Origin: Asterella californica
Lineage: Eukaryota; Streptophyta; Marchantiopsida; Marchantiales; Aytoniaceae
DNA length: 64,000 nucleotides
Direction: 5' to 3'
Assembly (NCBI GenBank): GCA_036924285.1
Contig: JAYKYS010000011.1
Location: forward strand, 5,146,001-5,210,000
Numbering within the stretch: position 1 is the stretch's first letter; every line of letters begins with the position of its first letter. The position numbers and the translations under genes are program-made. Under the pieces are notes generated by a model, which saw only the letters and a list, made by a program, of their open reading frames with translations, was not told the origin of the DNA and did no database searches. This document shows, piece after piece, positions 32,280 to 43,382 of this stretch.

Positions 32280-35200
32280 ATGATCGACGACGGACAGAGT
32301 TCCAAGAGGAAGACCAAGAAACGAGGAGCGGCTAACGGGAGCATATCGACTCGAGCTAGCCCCGAGGCACAGTCAGGGGACGACAACCGACAACATTTGC
32401 TCCAACGTCAAGGGAGCCTTGTACCAGCTGCGGTATCGGTACAGCAAGACGAAGTCTTGCCAGCGGTGCCCAACGATTTAGACACAGGAAGTCTAGGAGT
32501 TTTGTATGCAGAGCTCATCAAGATGATGAAGACCATGCAGGACGGTATGATCTCTAGGGATAAACGTATCGCTGAGCTTGAGGCAAGCCAAGGAAGTTCC
32601 TCGTCTACGAGGAAGCTTTGTAAGACAAATTTGCTGACCCCGTTTTCAGGTATAAGACGGGCTCGCAAGGTTAAGGACATTGTTTCAAAATTGCCCTATA
32701 CCCTTTTTCTCTTCTAAAAGCTTCTTAACTGAGTTGGATCTATACTTTGAGGCGCAACAGGCTAAGGAGTCTGACAAGGTGAGAGCGGCGGTTACGTTCC
32801 TGAAGGACCATGCGCTTCTCTGGTGGACTGCATACAAGGATGAGCATGCCTTGACTGTCTCGGCGCTTGGTTGGAAGGAGTTCAAAGAGTTGCTCGCGGG
32901 ACGATTCACTCCAGAGTATCAAAGGATTCGGGAAGGTGTCGAGCTAGTTAAGCTATAGCAGACAGGGACGCTAAGTGCTTATGTACGCGAGTTCAGTGTC
33001 AAGCTGGACTCATTGTCCAAGTGGACTGAGGAGACCAAGATATGTATATTCATTGTGGGACTCAAGCCTAGCTCGGAGAAGGCTCTCTTTCGGATGCCGA
33101 AGCTGCTTGAGACATGTGCTGAACTTTTGAAGCTAGCGGAGCGAATTGGAGACGACGAAGTCCAGCAACAGAAACCTTTTGAACCACGCAGCACGGACAA
33201 GTTCCAGAAGAAGAACAAGGGCTTCAAGCGACAGTGGGATGGGGGTGAGAAGGATCGGAAGGATTCTTCTGCCCCGGTAGCAAAGCGGCAGCAAACAGGA
33301 GTAAAACTTAAGGGGCAAACACCTCAAAAGGGCAATGGCGCTAAGTTTACTTGCTACAACTGTGATGAGGCAAGCCATATTGCTAAGGGGTGTACGAAAT
33401 CTAAGGTTAGTAACTGTAGCATGAATGCATTTGTTGCAAAGGACTTGTTGGAGGGCCAGATGACTTTGACCTTGAGAACCACGAAGAAGACGCCGGGATT
33501 GATGTTTCTACAAGTCAAGGTTGCTAACCGTGATGTTACTTTTCTTGTGGACACAAGAGCGACTCACTCCTTCATAAGTCCAAAGTTGGTGCAGAAGTTG
33601 GGCTTGTCTACCTCCAAGGCAGACAAGCCTATTCAGGTGCACTTTGCCAAAGGCACGACGTACCAAACTTCTGAAGTAGCCTTGGACGTACGATTTGCGT
33701 GTGGAGGTTGGAGTTCACAGAGAACTTCACGGTGTGCGATGGATGATATCCATGCGGTTTTGGAGAACACTTTCTTGGACAGGTTTGAATTAGAACTTAG
33801 ACGGGAACCTTTAAGGTTAAACATTAGAGTTAAAGGGCGAAAGTTGAGAGTGAGGTTGATCCGGAAGGCACGGAAAATTGCCGACTTTGCGGTGAATTTG
33901 ATCAAAGGCAAACAGATGGACTTCAACGACGGAGTCATGTGTTTGATGCGGGTTGCAGATTTGATGACGGGTGACGGACAAGAAGAAACATCAGGAGATG
34001 CGACTAAACTTCCGAAACTACTTCTCGAAGTGATTAAGGAGTTTGGGGATGTCTTGATAGATGAGTTACCTGCTGAGTTACCTCCAAGGCGGGTGGTGGA
34101 TCACAAGATCGAAGTCTTGCCAGGATCGGAACCACCTTCCAAAGCCCCTTACCGACTCAATCAGGTGGAACTCCTTGAGTTGAAAAGACAACTCGGCGAG
34201 CTATTAACGCGGGGATATATTCGAACCAGCAAGTCATCTTATGGAGCCCCAGTTCTTTTCGCAAAGAAGAAGGATGGGAAGTTACGACTCTGCGTAGATT
34301 ATCGTGCACTCAATAAGGTGACGGTGAAGAATAATTATCCCTTGCCAAGGATAGACGACCTCTTTGCTAGGTTAGCGGGTGCAAAGTACTTCAGCAGGAT
34401 AGACTTGAAGTCAGGATATTACCAGATCCGGATAGCTGACCCAGATGTTGAGAAGACCGCTTGTCGAACCAGATACGTATCATTTGAATTCGTGATGATG
34501 TCATTTGGACTCTGCAACGCCCCTTCGACGTTCACTACATTGATGAACACAATTTTTTGTCGAGGAGATGGATGAGTTTGTCATCGTTTACATCGACGAC
34601 ATCTTGATCTACTTCAAAATCTTGGAGTCGCACGCGGAGCAGCTAAGGGTGGTGTTGACGAAACTGCGGGAGCATAAGCTGTTTGCCAACATTGACAAGA
34701 GTGAGTTTGGTTTGGAGCGCATTAACTTCTTGAGACATGTCATTAGTACAGAAGGAGTCAGCCCGGATATGTAGAAGGTGGACGCGATTGTGACTTGGGA
34801 ACCTCCGACTACAGTGAAGGGGATGCGGCGATGCTTAGGATTGGCGCAGTTCTATCGCAAGTATGTGAAGGGGTTTTCAAGAGGGATCACGAAGCCGCTG
34901 ACAGACTGGACGGGCAAAGACGCACAGATAAGTTGGACCAAGGAGGTAGATGATGTGTTTCAGACGATCAAAGCTATTTTGTCAAAAGCGCCAGTATTGA
35001 AGCTGCCGGAGTTCGACAAACCATTCGAGGTGCACACGGACGCGAGCGACTGTGCAATTAGCGGAGTGTTGGTGCAGGATGGAAAACCTGTAGCGTACGA
35101 AAGCAAGAAGCTATCTGGGACAGAGAGTCGATGGCCGACTCACGAGAAGGAACTGTTTGCGGTGGTTTATTGCTTGAGGAAATGACGGCATTACTTGGGA

Positions 35201-36901
35201 CTTCACAAAACCCAAGTGTATACTGATAATATTTCGCTCAAGTACTTTGAGACACAAGATCGAGTGACGCCAAAGCAACTACGGTGGCATGATACCTTGG
35301 CGCTCATGAACGTGGAATTAATCCACAAAGCGGGAAAGGACAATGTGGTTCCTGACGCCTTGAGTCGCAAGGAGGAATATCTTTCATCGTCAACACAGAT
35401 TTTGCGAGCTATATATCCTAAGGAGTCAGACTTGGAGAGGCGAGTACGTGAAGGTTACATGGACGATAACCAGGCGAAGGAGTACCTAGAACAACTCAAG
35501 CGAGGAGTGAAGTTGCGAAACATGTAGCTAAGACATGGTTTACTCATGTTCAAGCAAAGTCGAGATTATGTGGGACAAGGAAAACTTAGGACCAAGTTGT
35601 TAAAAGAATGTCATGATGCGCCCTTATCAGTCCATAAAGACGAAAAGTCCACTTTAGCAGTGATAGCTAAAAAGTTTTATTGGCCCCACATGAAAGACGA
35701 TGTTGCCCACTTTGTGAAAACATGTGTAACATGTCAAGCGAACCGCGTTTCTTATGAGAAGAAACAAGGGTTGCTTCATCCTCTGCCGATTTCAGCCAGA
35801 CCTTGGGAAAGCATTAGCATGGACTTCATTACCTCTCTGCCTGACTCGAATGGATACAACGTGACTTTTGTGATAGTTGATCGATTTAACAAACTAGCGA
35901 AGTTTGCTCCGACCTTGGACACTGCAACAGCGTTCACGACTTCTCGGCTGTTCTTAGATATTGGTGGCGTTCACATGGCTCGGAGTATCATTTAAGATAG
36001 AGACTCTAAGTTCACAAGTGTCTTTTGGAAACACTTATTCCAAAAATTGGGGACTAAGTTAAAATTTAGTACCACCTTTCATCCGAAAACAGATGGGCAA
36101 ACGGAACGAGTTAACTCGGTTCTGAATCAATACTTGAGGAATAATGTGAGCGCGGACCAAAGTGATTGGACGGAGTGACTCAGTCTTGCGGAGTATTGCT
36201 ACAATTCCACGAAGCATTCGACAACCGACGAATCATCTTTCTTGCTGACTTACGGACGTGAGCCAGAAGGACCTCTTGACTTGACTCTTGCAGGGAGTTC
36301 TACATCGGCACGTCCAAGAACACGGCAAGCATCAGCTGAAGAGTTGGTGGCGGCAATGCAGCGGCGCGAGGAGCAAGTAAAGAAGAACCTCGAGAAGGCC
36401 CAGCAACGATACACGAAGCAGGTAAACAAGCATCGGCGACAAGTGAAGTTTCAAGTGAGCGAAGAAGTATGGTTAAGTACGAAAAACTTCACTCTTCCAA
36501 AAGAAATATCGGCGAAGTTTTCATCGAAGTTCACGGGACCTTTTGTCATTGTCAAGAATCCGCACGAAGATGTCTATACGTTAGACCTTCCTTCCGAATG
36601 GCAGTTGCATCCGCCTTTTCATCTTTCTTTATTAAAGAAATACTTCAAGGACGATTTACGACTGGAGCGCAAACAGGTTCTTAGACCTCAACCTGATGTC
36701 ATGCAAGGCGAAGCAGAATATGAGGTGGAGTCCATTTTGGGATCTCGGCGCAAATCAAACCGGATGGAGTACTTGGTCAAATGGCATGGTTACCATTTGA
36801 AGGAAGCAACTTGGGTGCCAGAGGAAGATCTCGCACATGCGAGCGAAGTATTAGACCTCTTCAAACGACGACAAGGACAACAAGGGGCGTTAGCAAGATG
36901 A
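32280..36901 (+). pseudogene. Chromovirus E gag-pol with chromodomain, broken
   Basis: Gag begins with the ATG at 32280. A frameshift lies near 32690 and a TAG at 32956-32958. The frame at 33013-34575 holds the Gag end, the zinc knuckle [14 protein letters not shown], the protease with [11 protein letters not shown] (usually DTGATHSF; Gly to Arg) and the RT N-terminal half ([14 protein letters not shown]). After a frame change, YIDDILIY follows near 34590. RNase H lies at about 34990-35390 (VHTDASDCAI and HKAGKDNVVPDALSR). Integrase has CVTCQANR and MDFITSLPDSNG. A C-terminal chromodomain (EYEVESILGSRRK and YLVKWHGY) lies at about 36718-36860. Stops at 34772, 35183, 35525, 35993 and 36178 (approximate) finish the reading frame. 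In intact relatives the chromodomain guides integration to particular chromatin. Confidence 0.92.
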
Positions 36902-37610
36902 GTACATCTCCTCCAGCAAGGAGTGAAGGAACGTCGAACCATACGAGTAGCAACTTGAGGCGATTTGGGCCGATGGACTTTGTAGCTTTGTCTTGTATTT
37001 AGAAATAAAGATTTGTTTCCGGAAATTTTGTCTAAGTGTATTGGTAGTGCATGGCTATGACTAGTTTTGATCAGATGCCTAGGATGTTGTCAAGAGGAAG
37101 AACGAAGCACACTCAAAGGAAGCGAGCTGGTTTGGATAAGCATCTAAATCAAGACTAAGTCTTGATGTCAAGACTTAGGTTTGGCGTAGCGTTGGCAAAG
37201 CAAGTATGAACTTTCATACTTGTCTTGGGGCTTGGGATGATCTTGCTTTGCGGTTTTCTAACTGCAAAGTAAACTTAGTCGCGCGTCTAAGTCAAATCAG
37301 GTTGCGACCGGAAAGTGAGTTTCGGGGGACCTTGTAAGTAGGTGTGAATACTTATAGGTAGCAAGTTAGAGTCTTAAGTAGAATGTTTAGAAGTTGTCAA
37401 CTAGTTTTGTTTAGGGTGGCCCAAAAAGGTAAGGCTTTTCCCGAGACTAGTTGAAATTTTCTAAGTGTTCTAGCGACAACTTAAGACTCAAGCCAAGAAG
37501 GAAATTGCGGGTTAGCTACCAGAACGTAATTCTGATGCCAAGGGGTTGGCTACCCATTTTGAAATTGGTGTTAACTTAAAGGATCATTGTTGATGAGGGC
37601 ATCAACCTCC

Positions 37611-37625
37611 AAAGTGGGAGGTGAG
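37611..37625 (+). promoter_or_regulatory. Polypurine tract of chromovirus E
   Basis: AAAGTGGGAGGTGAG abuts the TGTCGCG of the 3' LTR. Confidence 0.8.
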
Positions 37626-38448
37626 TGTCGCGACCCTCATTCTCAAGATCGGGCACAGACGCGGACAACAGAACCCTAGCGGACTTGCGCTAGGTTGTGA
37701 GCGCTGCGAGTATGACTTAACGGCTTGGCCGGGAAGTCGGGATCAGATGAACCTTAAGTGGTTCTCTGAACCAAGGTTGGAACATTGGGCTAGGACCTAA
37801 GGACCTACCCCAAGACGACCTCAGACAAACGCTGATTTAAGGGGGCGAGTTTGACAACGGATCGAAACATGAGTCTGAGACATAGGTCTGAGACGTGGAT
37901 CCGAGACGCAGACGGATCGTGGTTCGGACGCTGGTCCGAACCACAGGATTCGAGTCTGGGTCTGGACCACAAGTTTCAGAAAAATAGCTAAGTGTTGGAG
38001 CTCCAAGGGCGTTTTAGGTCGTCGACGGAGCTCCATGTAAGATCCCGAGGCGAATGAGGTATCATTGGAAAGGTCTCGTCGAGAGCTTTCCAATGATATA
38101 TAACACTCTTCGATCTGACCTCCGAGCTGGAAGTTATGACCGAACCAGGATCGGGTTGTGATATAATTTTCAGAGACCAAAGAGGAGGGCGGAGCCGCCG
38201 ATCCCCAGAAGTATATATGAGGGGGGCTCGATGCCTGGGTGGGCCAGGACGAGTCACCCGACCCCAGGGTTCGGCGGACGGGCTCTGGAGGCATGAGGTG
38301 ATGGCTGGGCCGGTTCCAAGGCACGTTCTCGTCTAGACTTGGACGTCTGGACTTAGGAACGCTGTAAGGGCTGGGGCAAGACTATGGGACGAGTCGGCGG
38401 GTTAGACCACCATTCAGGAGCCTAGACCCAGACAGACATCATGGGCGG
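37626..38448 (+). repeat. 3' LTR of chromovirus E, first part
   Basis: Matches 31037 on and is broken by element D after GGGCGG. It resumes at 47156. Confidence 0.92.
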
Positions 38449-39821
38449 TGTCGGAGTGTGATCCGTCTACCTAGGAAAGCGCCGGGCTTCTGGCTGTGGT
38501 TGTTTACTCAAGAGGTTGGCTTTCAGGTCACAACAGGAGCTATTAACACTCACACAGGAGTGTAGGATCCTCTGATATGCTCAAAAAGCGAAATTTAGGT
38601 CTCACTGGTAGTAATAGGCTTAAGCGGTGAACTTTGACACTCAAAGAGAGAAACACTATGAAGGTTTAGACCTCTAAACTTCCCCTACATGCAAATGAGG
38701 TACTACTGAACTCACAGACGAAGTTTCAACCTGAGATCAAATTCTGACACGGAGATATGAACAGAAAAGTTCTGAATAAGAGAATTATGGCAATTTCTGG
38801 TAACTAGACAGCTATTCAGACATAGAATAGAGAATTGGCTCGATGAATTTCAAATCTTCTCATAGTATTTGAAGTCTACAGGATGCTGAACATCCCTGTG
38901 AAGTTGGGACTCCTGAATGTTTGTAGAACTCCAGATCTCCTTCTCTAAAGTCGCTGCTCTAGATTAAGAGCTTTTCAGACCCCCTCTGCTTCAGCGGCCT
39001 CCCTGAATTACTCAGTTACTCAAATGATCTGAAACTTTTTGGACAGTCGTAGCCCTCCTGACAGTGAACGCAACCACGAAGTTTTGAAGTGATTTCCTCA
39101 ATTCTGCTGCAATTGGCACCGAAAACTCCAAAATCAACAAAAGTGATGCAGTTTTGACACAATCCGAACTTCAATTGGGCATAACTCCTTGTTTATTGAT
39201 CCAAATCGAGCAAAAATTTCACTGACAGTGCTTGGCACGACGAGCTCTCTCTTCCTGTGTTCTCAGATTTCGAAGATACCTCACCAATTGCTCGAACTCT
39301 CCTCTAGAGCTCTGTTTCTAAACTTAGAGTTTTACAAAAGACAAAAATGGACCAATGGGAGTTCATAGCTCCACTTGACTGTCCTTTTGTGCCTTAAACT
39401 ACCTGGTAACTTATCTACACTCATAGGCTACCACGTCAAGCCCCCTAGAGTGCCAGCGTAAAACTTAAACTACCTAAAATGACACATAGCCCTGAAAAAT
39501 AACTTAAATTAGCTAGAAAGCGTGCATGGGCGACAAGTAAGTACAACCCATGAGCTCAAACCACTATCAGCATGGAAACCCTAAGTTATGTACATTGAAC
39601 GTCATAGACAAGTAAGAAGTCACTTGCACAAGCGCACAAATGCTTGAACAAGATAACTAACATACTATCAGCCTACTAGGACTCAAAATAGTGCTAACAC
39701 CGTATGCAAAAGTGTCAAACATATACATAAAAGACTAGAAGTAATATGAGCTAACTTCTAGAACTACCAAACCTAAGCGTCGGAGTAGAAGTCAAGCATG
39801 TAGCCGCCAAATGGTGCGACA
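38449..39821 (-). repeat. 3' LTR of element D
   Basis: Runs from TGTCGGAG to GGTGCGACA on the plus strand. It is near-identical to 45783-47155. No minisatellite is present, unlike C. Confidence 0.96.
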
Positions 39822-39859
39822 TCCACCCCCTCTGAACCTGCACATCCTCCGGTATGTGC
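39822..39859 (-). promoter_or_regulatory. Polypurine tract and conserved hairpin of element D
   Basis: On the minus strand GTTCAGAGGGGGTGGA abuts the LTR. The hairpin arms GCACAT/ATGTGC are at 39840-39845 and 39854-39859. The block is shared with B and C. Confidence 0.75.
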
Positions 39860-39878
39860 CAGATCCAGATCAAGACTC

Positions 39879-42800
39879 TTAAGCTTCAGCTTCAAATTCA
39901 TCTTCAACCTCCATTGAGTCTTCAGCTTCATCCTCAATAAGCTCTGCAATGTTCTGGTCATCCCCTCTCCTTCTAAAGAGCTTGATTCTCTTCCCTGCGA
40001 CTGGTATCTTGAGCACTGCACCATCTAACTCTCTCAAAGAGTATGTGGCATTATCATAAACTTCTAACACCACATAAGGTCCGAACCATCTCTTGGAAAA
40101 CTTTCTGATAGCGCTATGCTGATTATCAAGACTACTATCATAGACTAACACCCAATCACCTTCCTTAACTGGTTTGGGTCGTAATCTATGCGTCCTATCA
40201 AATCTGCCTTTGTTTCTCTCTCTAGCAGTCTTTAACCTTTCCACAGCTTTGGCAACATCCTCAGGTCTTCGTTCTAACTGCTGGATCCTTAATGCAAGAA
40301 GATCCTCCGTACTTCTACCATCTTCCCATGGCAAAACATTCCAAGTAGGCACAACCTCCTCAATCGGCATCACAGGTTTTTGCCCTAGTATCAACTCTGC
40401 TGGCATGTAACCTGTAACGGTACTATGAGTTGTACGATCTGCCCACAAAGCAAATGGTAACAGTCTAGGCCATTCACGGATCTTACCCTTGCAAGCTTTT
40501 ACCAAAGCTTTGATGATTGGCGGATGACCTCTTTCGCTCTTGCCATTCCCTTCAGGATTGTAAGCAGTGGTTAACGCCAACTTGATTCCCAATCGCTTGA
40601 AGAATTCAACTGCTTCTTGTGCATCCAGCTCACCCCTATCTACAGTGATCTTTCCCACACACCCATACCTACAAATAACATCTTCAAGTAGAAAGCGGCA
40701 GACACTAGCAGTGGTCTTCGTCCTCAGAGCACGACCTTCAACTTGGTTAGATAGATCTTCTCTAGCCAAGACTAGATACCTCATTTGTCCAAGTCCAAAT
40801 GGCATAGTTACCAGATCAACTACCCATTTGTAATGAATGGCTAAAGGATAAGTAGGATGCAATCCATGACGATGACGTACGTTGGAATACATCTGGCAGG
40901 GTATACAAGATGAAACAAACTGTACTACATCCTTATACATACCCTTCCACCAATACTTTTCCTTCATCTTGGCAAATGTAGCCCAAACTCCTCTATGACC
41001 AGCCCATAAACTCTCATGGAACTCCTTGATCAGCTTCTGCTGCGATTCTAGGTCACATACCACCCGCTGCGGTATACCTCCTTGTAGCTTAGGGCGCTTC
41101 CATAGATGTCCTCCATGTAAAAAATAACCATAAGCTATCCTACGGATCCTCTTGAAATCTGCATCAGACCAGCCTTCTTGCCTTTCCAGTGAACTCAAAT
41201 AGCGCCCAAGATCCAACCACTCGCCATCATACATAGTTTCCTCAAAAAACTCCAACGAGGCTGCAAAACAGCTTCTATCTCTTCTAGCAAGAGCACTAGA
41301 ATAGAACTCTGTTCCCACATCTTCCTGATCATCTATCATTTCTTTCTCATCGTAATACCTAGCCCTTGATAACATATCTGCCACAGGATTATCCTTCCCT
41401 GCAATATGTCTAAACTCTGGGTTCAAGGACTTGATATATGCTATCCACCTCAACATAGCAATATCTGGAGTTGTACAGCTAGTGATCATTCCCAAGAGAG
41501 GTAAACAATCTGTCTCCACAACCACAGGTGCTCCTATCAAGTATTCCTTATCACTCTTCATCGCAGTAACTACTCCCCATAGCTCTCTCTTGACCTGAGG
41601 GTAGTCTCTCTGCCGTGAACTTAATACCTTAGCACCAAAACGCACCACATATCTATTTCCATCCTCATCGTCTTGTCCTACAGCCCATCCAATGCCAATA
41701 GGACTAGTATCAACAGTAAGGATAACAGATCTGCCCAACTCATATGTTACCTTCCGTAGAGTTGGTGGTGAAGCTAAAAGATCCTTCAACTTCCTCATAG
41801 ACTCGCTTTGCTCCTCTTGCCACTGAAATCTTTGCCCCTTCCTCAGCAGCTTGTACAACGGATCTGCTACATGTGCAAAGTGTGGAATCCATATATGATA
41901 AAACACACATGCTCCTAGAAACCTTCTCACCTCAATAACCGATCCACATGTCTCCTTCATCTTTCGGATGGCATCAACCTTGTTTGGACAAGGTTTCCGA
42001 CCATAAGATCCACACAGATGTCCCACTATTAACACCTCTTGTACTCCAAACACAGACTTGGCTCCTGATAAAGTCAAATGAACCTCTTCCAGTCGACTCA
42101 GTATCTTATCACAATCAGCTATGTGATCTGCTACAAACTTACGGCACCCCCTCTGATCTTTTACCTCATTCTTCTCCTCCTCAGCACACCCTTTCATCGG
42201 CACATCATCAAGGAATGGCATAGTTTTTTCAGGAATGAAGTCCCTCAAAACTTTGTTCATGCCATTCATCATATGTGCTACAGAATTGGTAGCACCTTGC
42301 GGCAAGGTGCACATCCTTAGTAACCCCAAAGGTGTCCTCATTGTAGTCAAGTCTCTACTCTCAGAGGATAATTGAAACTGGTCATAACCTGAATATAAGT
42401 CTCCCATGGAATAGATAGCACGACCAGCAAAAGCCTCTACAAACTCGTCTACAATAGGTCCTATACCCATATTTCTGATAGTTACCTTGTTAACTGGCTG
42501 CATATCTTGAATGAATCTCAAAGCTCCACTCTTCTTCGGAACAGTAAACCATCTGCTAGAATAGGGAGCTATAGACGGTTCCAAGATACCCATCCTAATC
42601 CTCTCATTGAGCAAGTCTATCAGCTTTGGCAGATGAGCTCTAGGCACAGGGATAGGACGTAGATTCCAAGGCACATGCGATATAGTAAAGATTACCATAG
42701 GTGCAACTACACTTGGATCTACACATCCTACTTCATGTGACTCAAATGCAAACGCCTTACCATGCCTAGATAGCATCTCCCTGAAGCTCTTCTTCTCTTG

Positions 42801-43382
42801 CTCGGTAAGAAATCCATCACCTCCAATCCTCAGCTCCTTCAGTGTTGTTTCTGTGAACTGGTGCCCAATTCTTCTCGGTCCTCTGAGCGTCGGCTCTCGT
42901 GCAGCTTGCTCCATCTTCTGATTGTAATCGAGTGGTAAAGGCAAAGCCACTGGTTTGACTTTCTTTGCCACTGACTTGTACTTGGTCTCCACATACACCT
43001 CTTGCCGATCTATAAACTTATCAATTACATCATAAAGCTCCTTGGAGCTCACTCTCACCACTCTATCTACATCATCTATAGAACTTTCTACTATAGATTT
43101 CAACTCCCCTATAGTATCTATCAAATACTGCTCTTCAAACACTCCATATATGTATTCATTTCCTGCTAACTCTCCACTGTCCCACAAAGACTGTTGTACA
43201 CACTTCACATGTTGTCTCTCAAATCTTTTCAGATTCTCAACCTTCCTATAACACACTGATCCACATGATGTCAGTCCTAAGAAGCTAGTGGATAAAGCTT
43301 CCTGCTCTACTGGATCAGGCGAGAATCTTAGCTCTACTGTACCGTTGAAGTCTCGCTCTTCAATGGTACTCTGCCAAAACCC
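39879..43382 (-). CDS. Element D Pol polyprotein (RT, RNase H, integrase)
   Basis: The frame is open from the GGG at 43382, just after a TAG, to the stop at 39879. The first Met-like codon (GTG, 43256) gives 1125 residues; no good ATG start is evident, so entry by -1 frameshift is favoured. Counting from 43256: N-terminal domain of unknown function about 1-110 with KYKSVAKKVKPVA at 92-104; RT about 160-480 with FIQDMQP at 248 and FLDD at 348-351; RNase H acidic residues Asp516, Glu558, Asp583 and probably Asp627; integrase zinc ligands His747, His754, Cys784, Cys787; integrase catalytic Asp814, Asp873, Glu908; GPY motif at 1059-1061; acidic tail. There is no chromodomain. No break is seen. 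Confidence 0.95.
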   Translation of the reverse strand, partial: GFWQSTIEERDFNGTVELRFSPDPVEQEALSTSFLGLTSCGSVCYRKVENLKRFERQHVKCVQQSLWDSGELAGNEYIYGVFEEQYLIDTIGELKSIVESSIDDVDRVVRVSSKELYDVIDKFIDRQEVYVETKYKSVAKKVKPVALPLPLDYNQKMEQAAREPTLRGPRRIGHQFTETTLKELRIGGDGFLTEQEKKSFREMLSRHGKAFAFESHEVGCVDPSVVAPMVIFTISHVPWNLRPIPVPRAHLPKLIDLLNERIRMGILEPSIAPYSSRWFTVPKKSGALRFIQDMQPVNKVTIRNMGIGPIVDEFVEAFAGRAIYSMGDLYSGYDQFQLSSESRDLTTMRTPLGLLRMCTLPQGATNSVAHMMNGMNKVLRDFIPEKTMPFLDDVPMKGCAEEEKNEVKDQRGCRKFVADHIADCDKILSRLEEVHLTLSGAKSVFGVQEVLIVGHLCGSYGRKPCPNKVDAIRKMKETCGSVIEVRRFLGACVFYHIWIPHFAHVADPLYKLLRKGQRFQWQEEQSESMRKLKDLLASPPTLRKVTYELGRSVILTVDTSPIGIGWAVGQDDEDGNRYVVRFGAKVLSSRQRDYPQVKRELWGVVTAMKSDKEYLIGAPVVVETDCLPLLGMITSCTTPDIAMLRWIAYIKSLNPEFRHIAGKDNPVADMLSRARYYDEKEMIDDQEDVGTEFYSSALARRDRSCFAASLEFFEETMYDGEWLDLGRYLSSLERQEGWSDADFKRIRRIAYGYFLHGGHLWKRPKLQGGIPQRVVCDLESQQKLIKEFHESLWAGHRGVWATFAKMKEKYWWKGMYKDVVQFVSSCIPCQMYSNVRHRHGLHPTYPLAIHYKWVVDLVTMPFGLGQMRYLVLAREDLSNQVEGRALRTKTTASVCRFLLEDVICRYGCVGKITVDRGELDAQEAVEFFKRLGIKLALTTAYNPEGNGKSERGHPPIIKALVKACKGKIREWPRLLPFALWADRTTHSTVTGYMPAELILGQKPVMPIEEVVPTWNVLPWEDGRSTEDLLALRIQQLERRPEDVAKAVERLKTARERNKGRFDRTHRLRPKPVKEGDWVLVYDSSLDNQHSAIRKFSKRWFGPYVVLEVYDNATYSLRELDGAVLKIPVAGKRIKLFRRRGDDQNIAELIEDEAEDSMEVEDEFEAEA

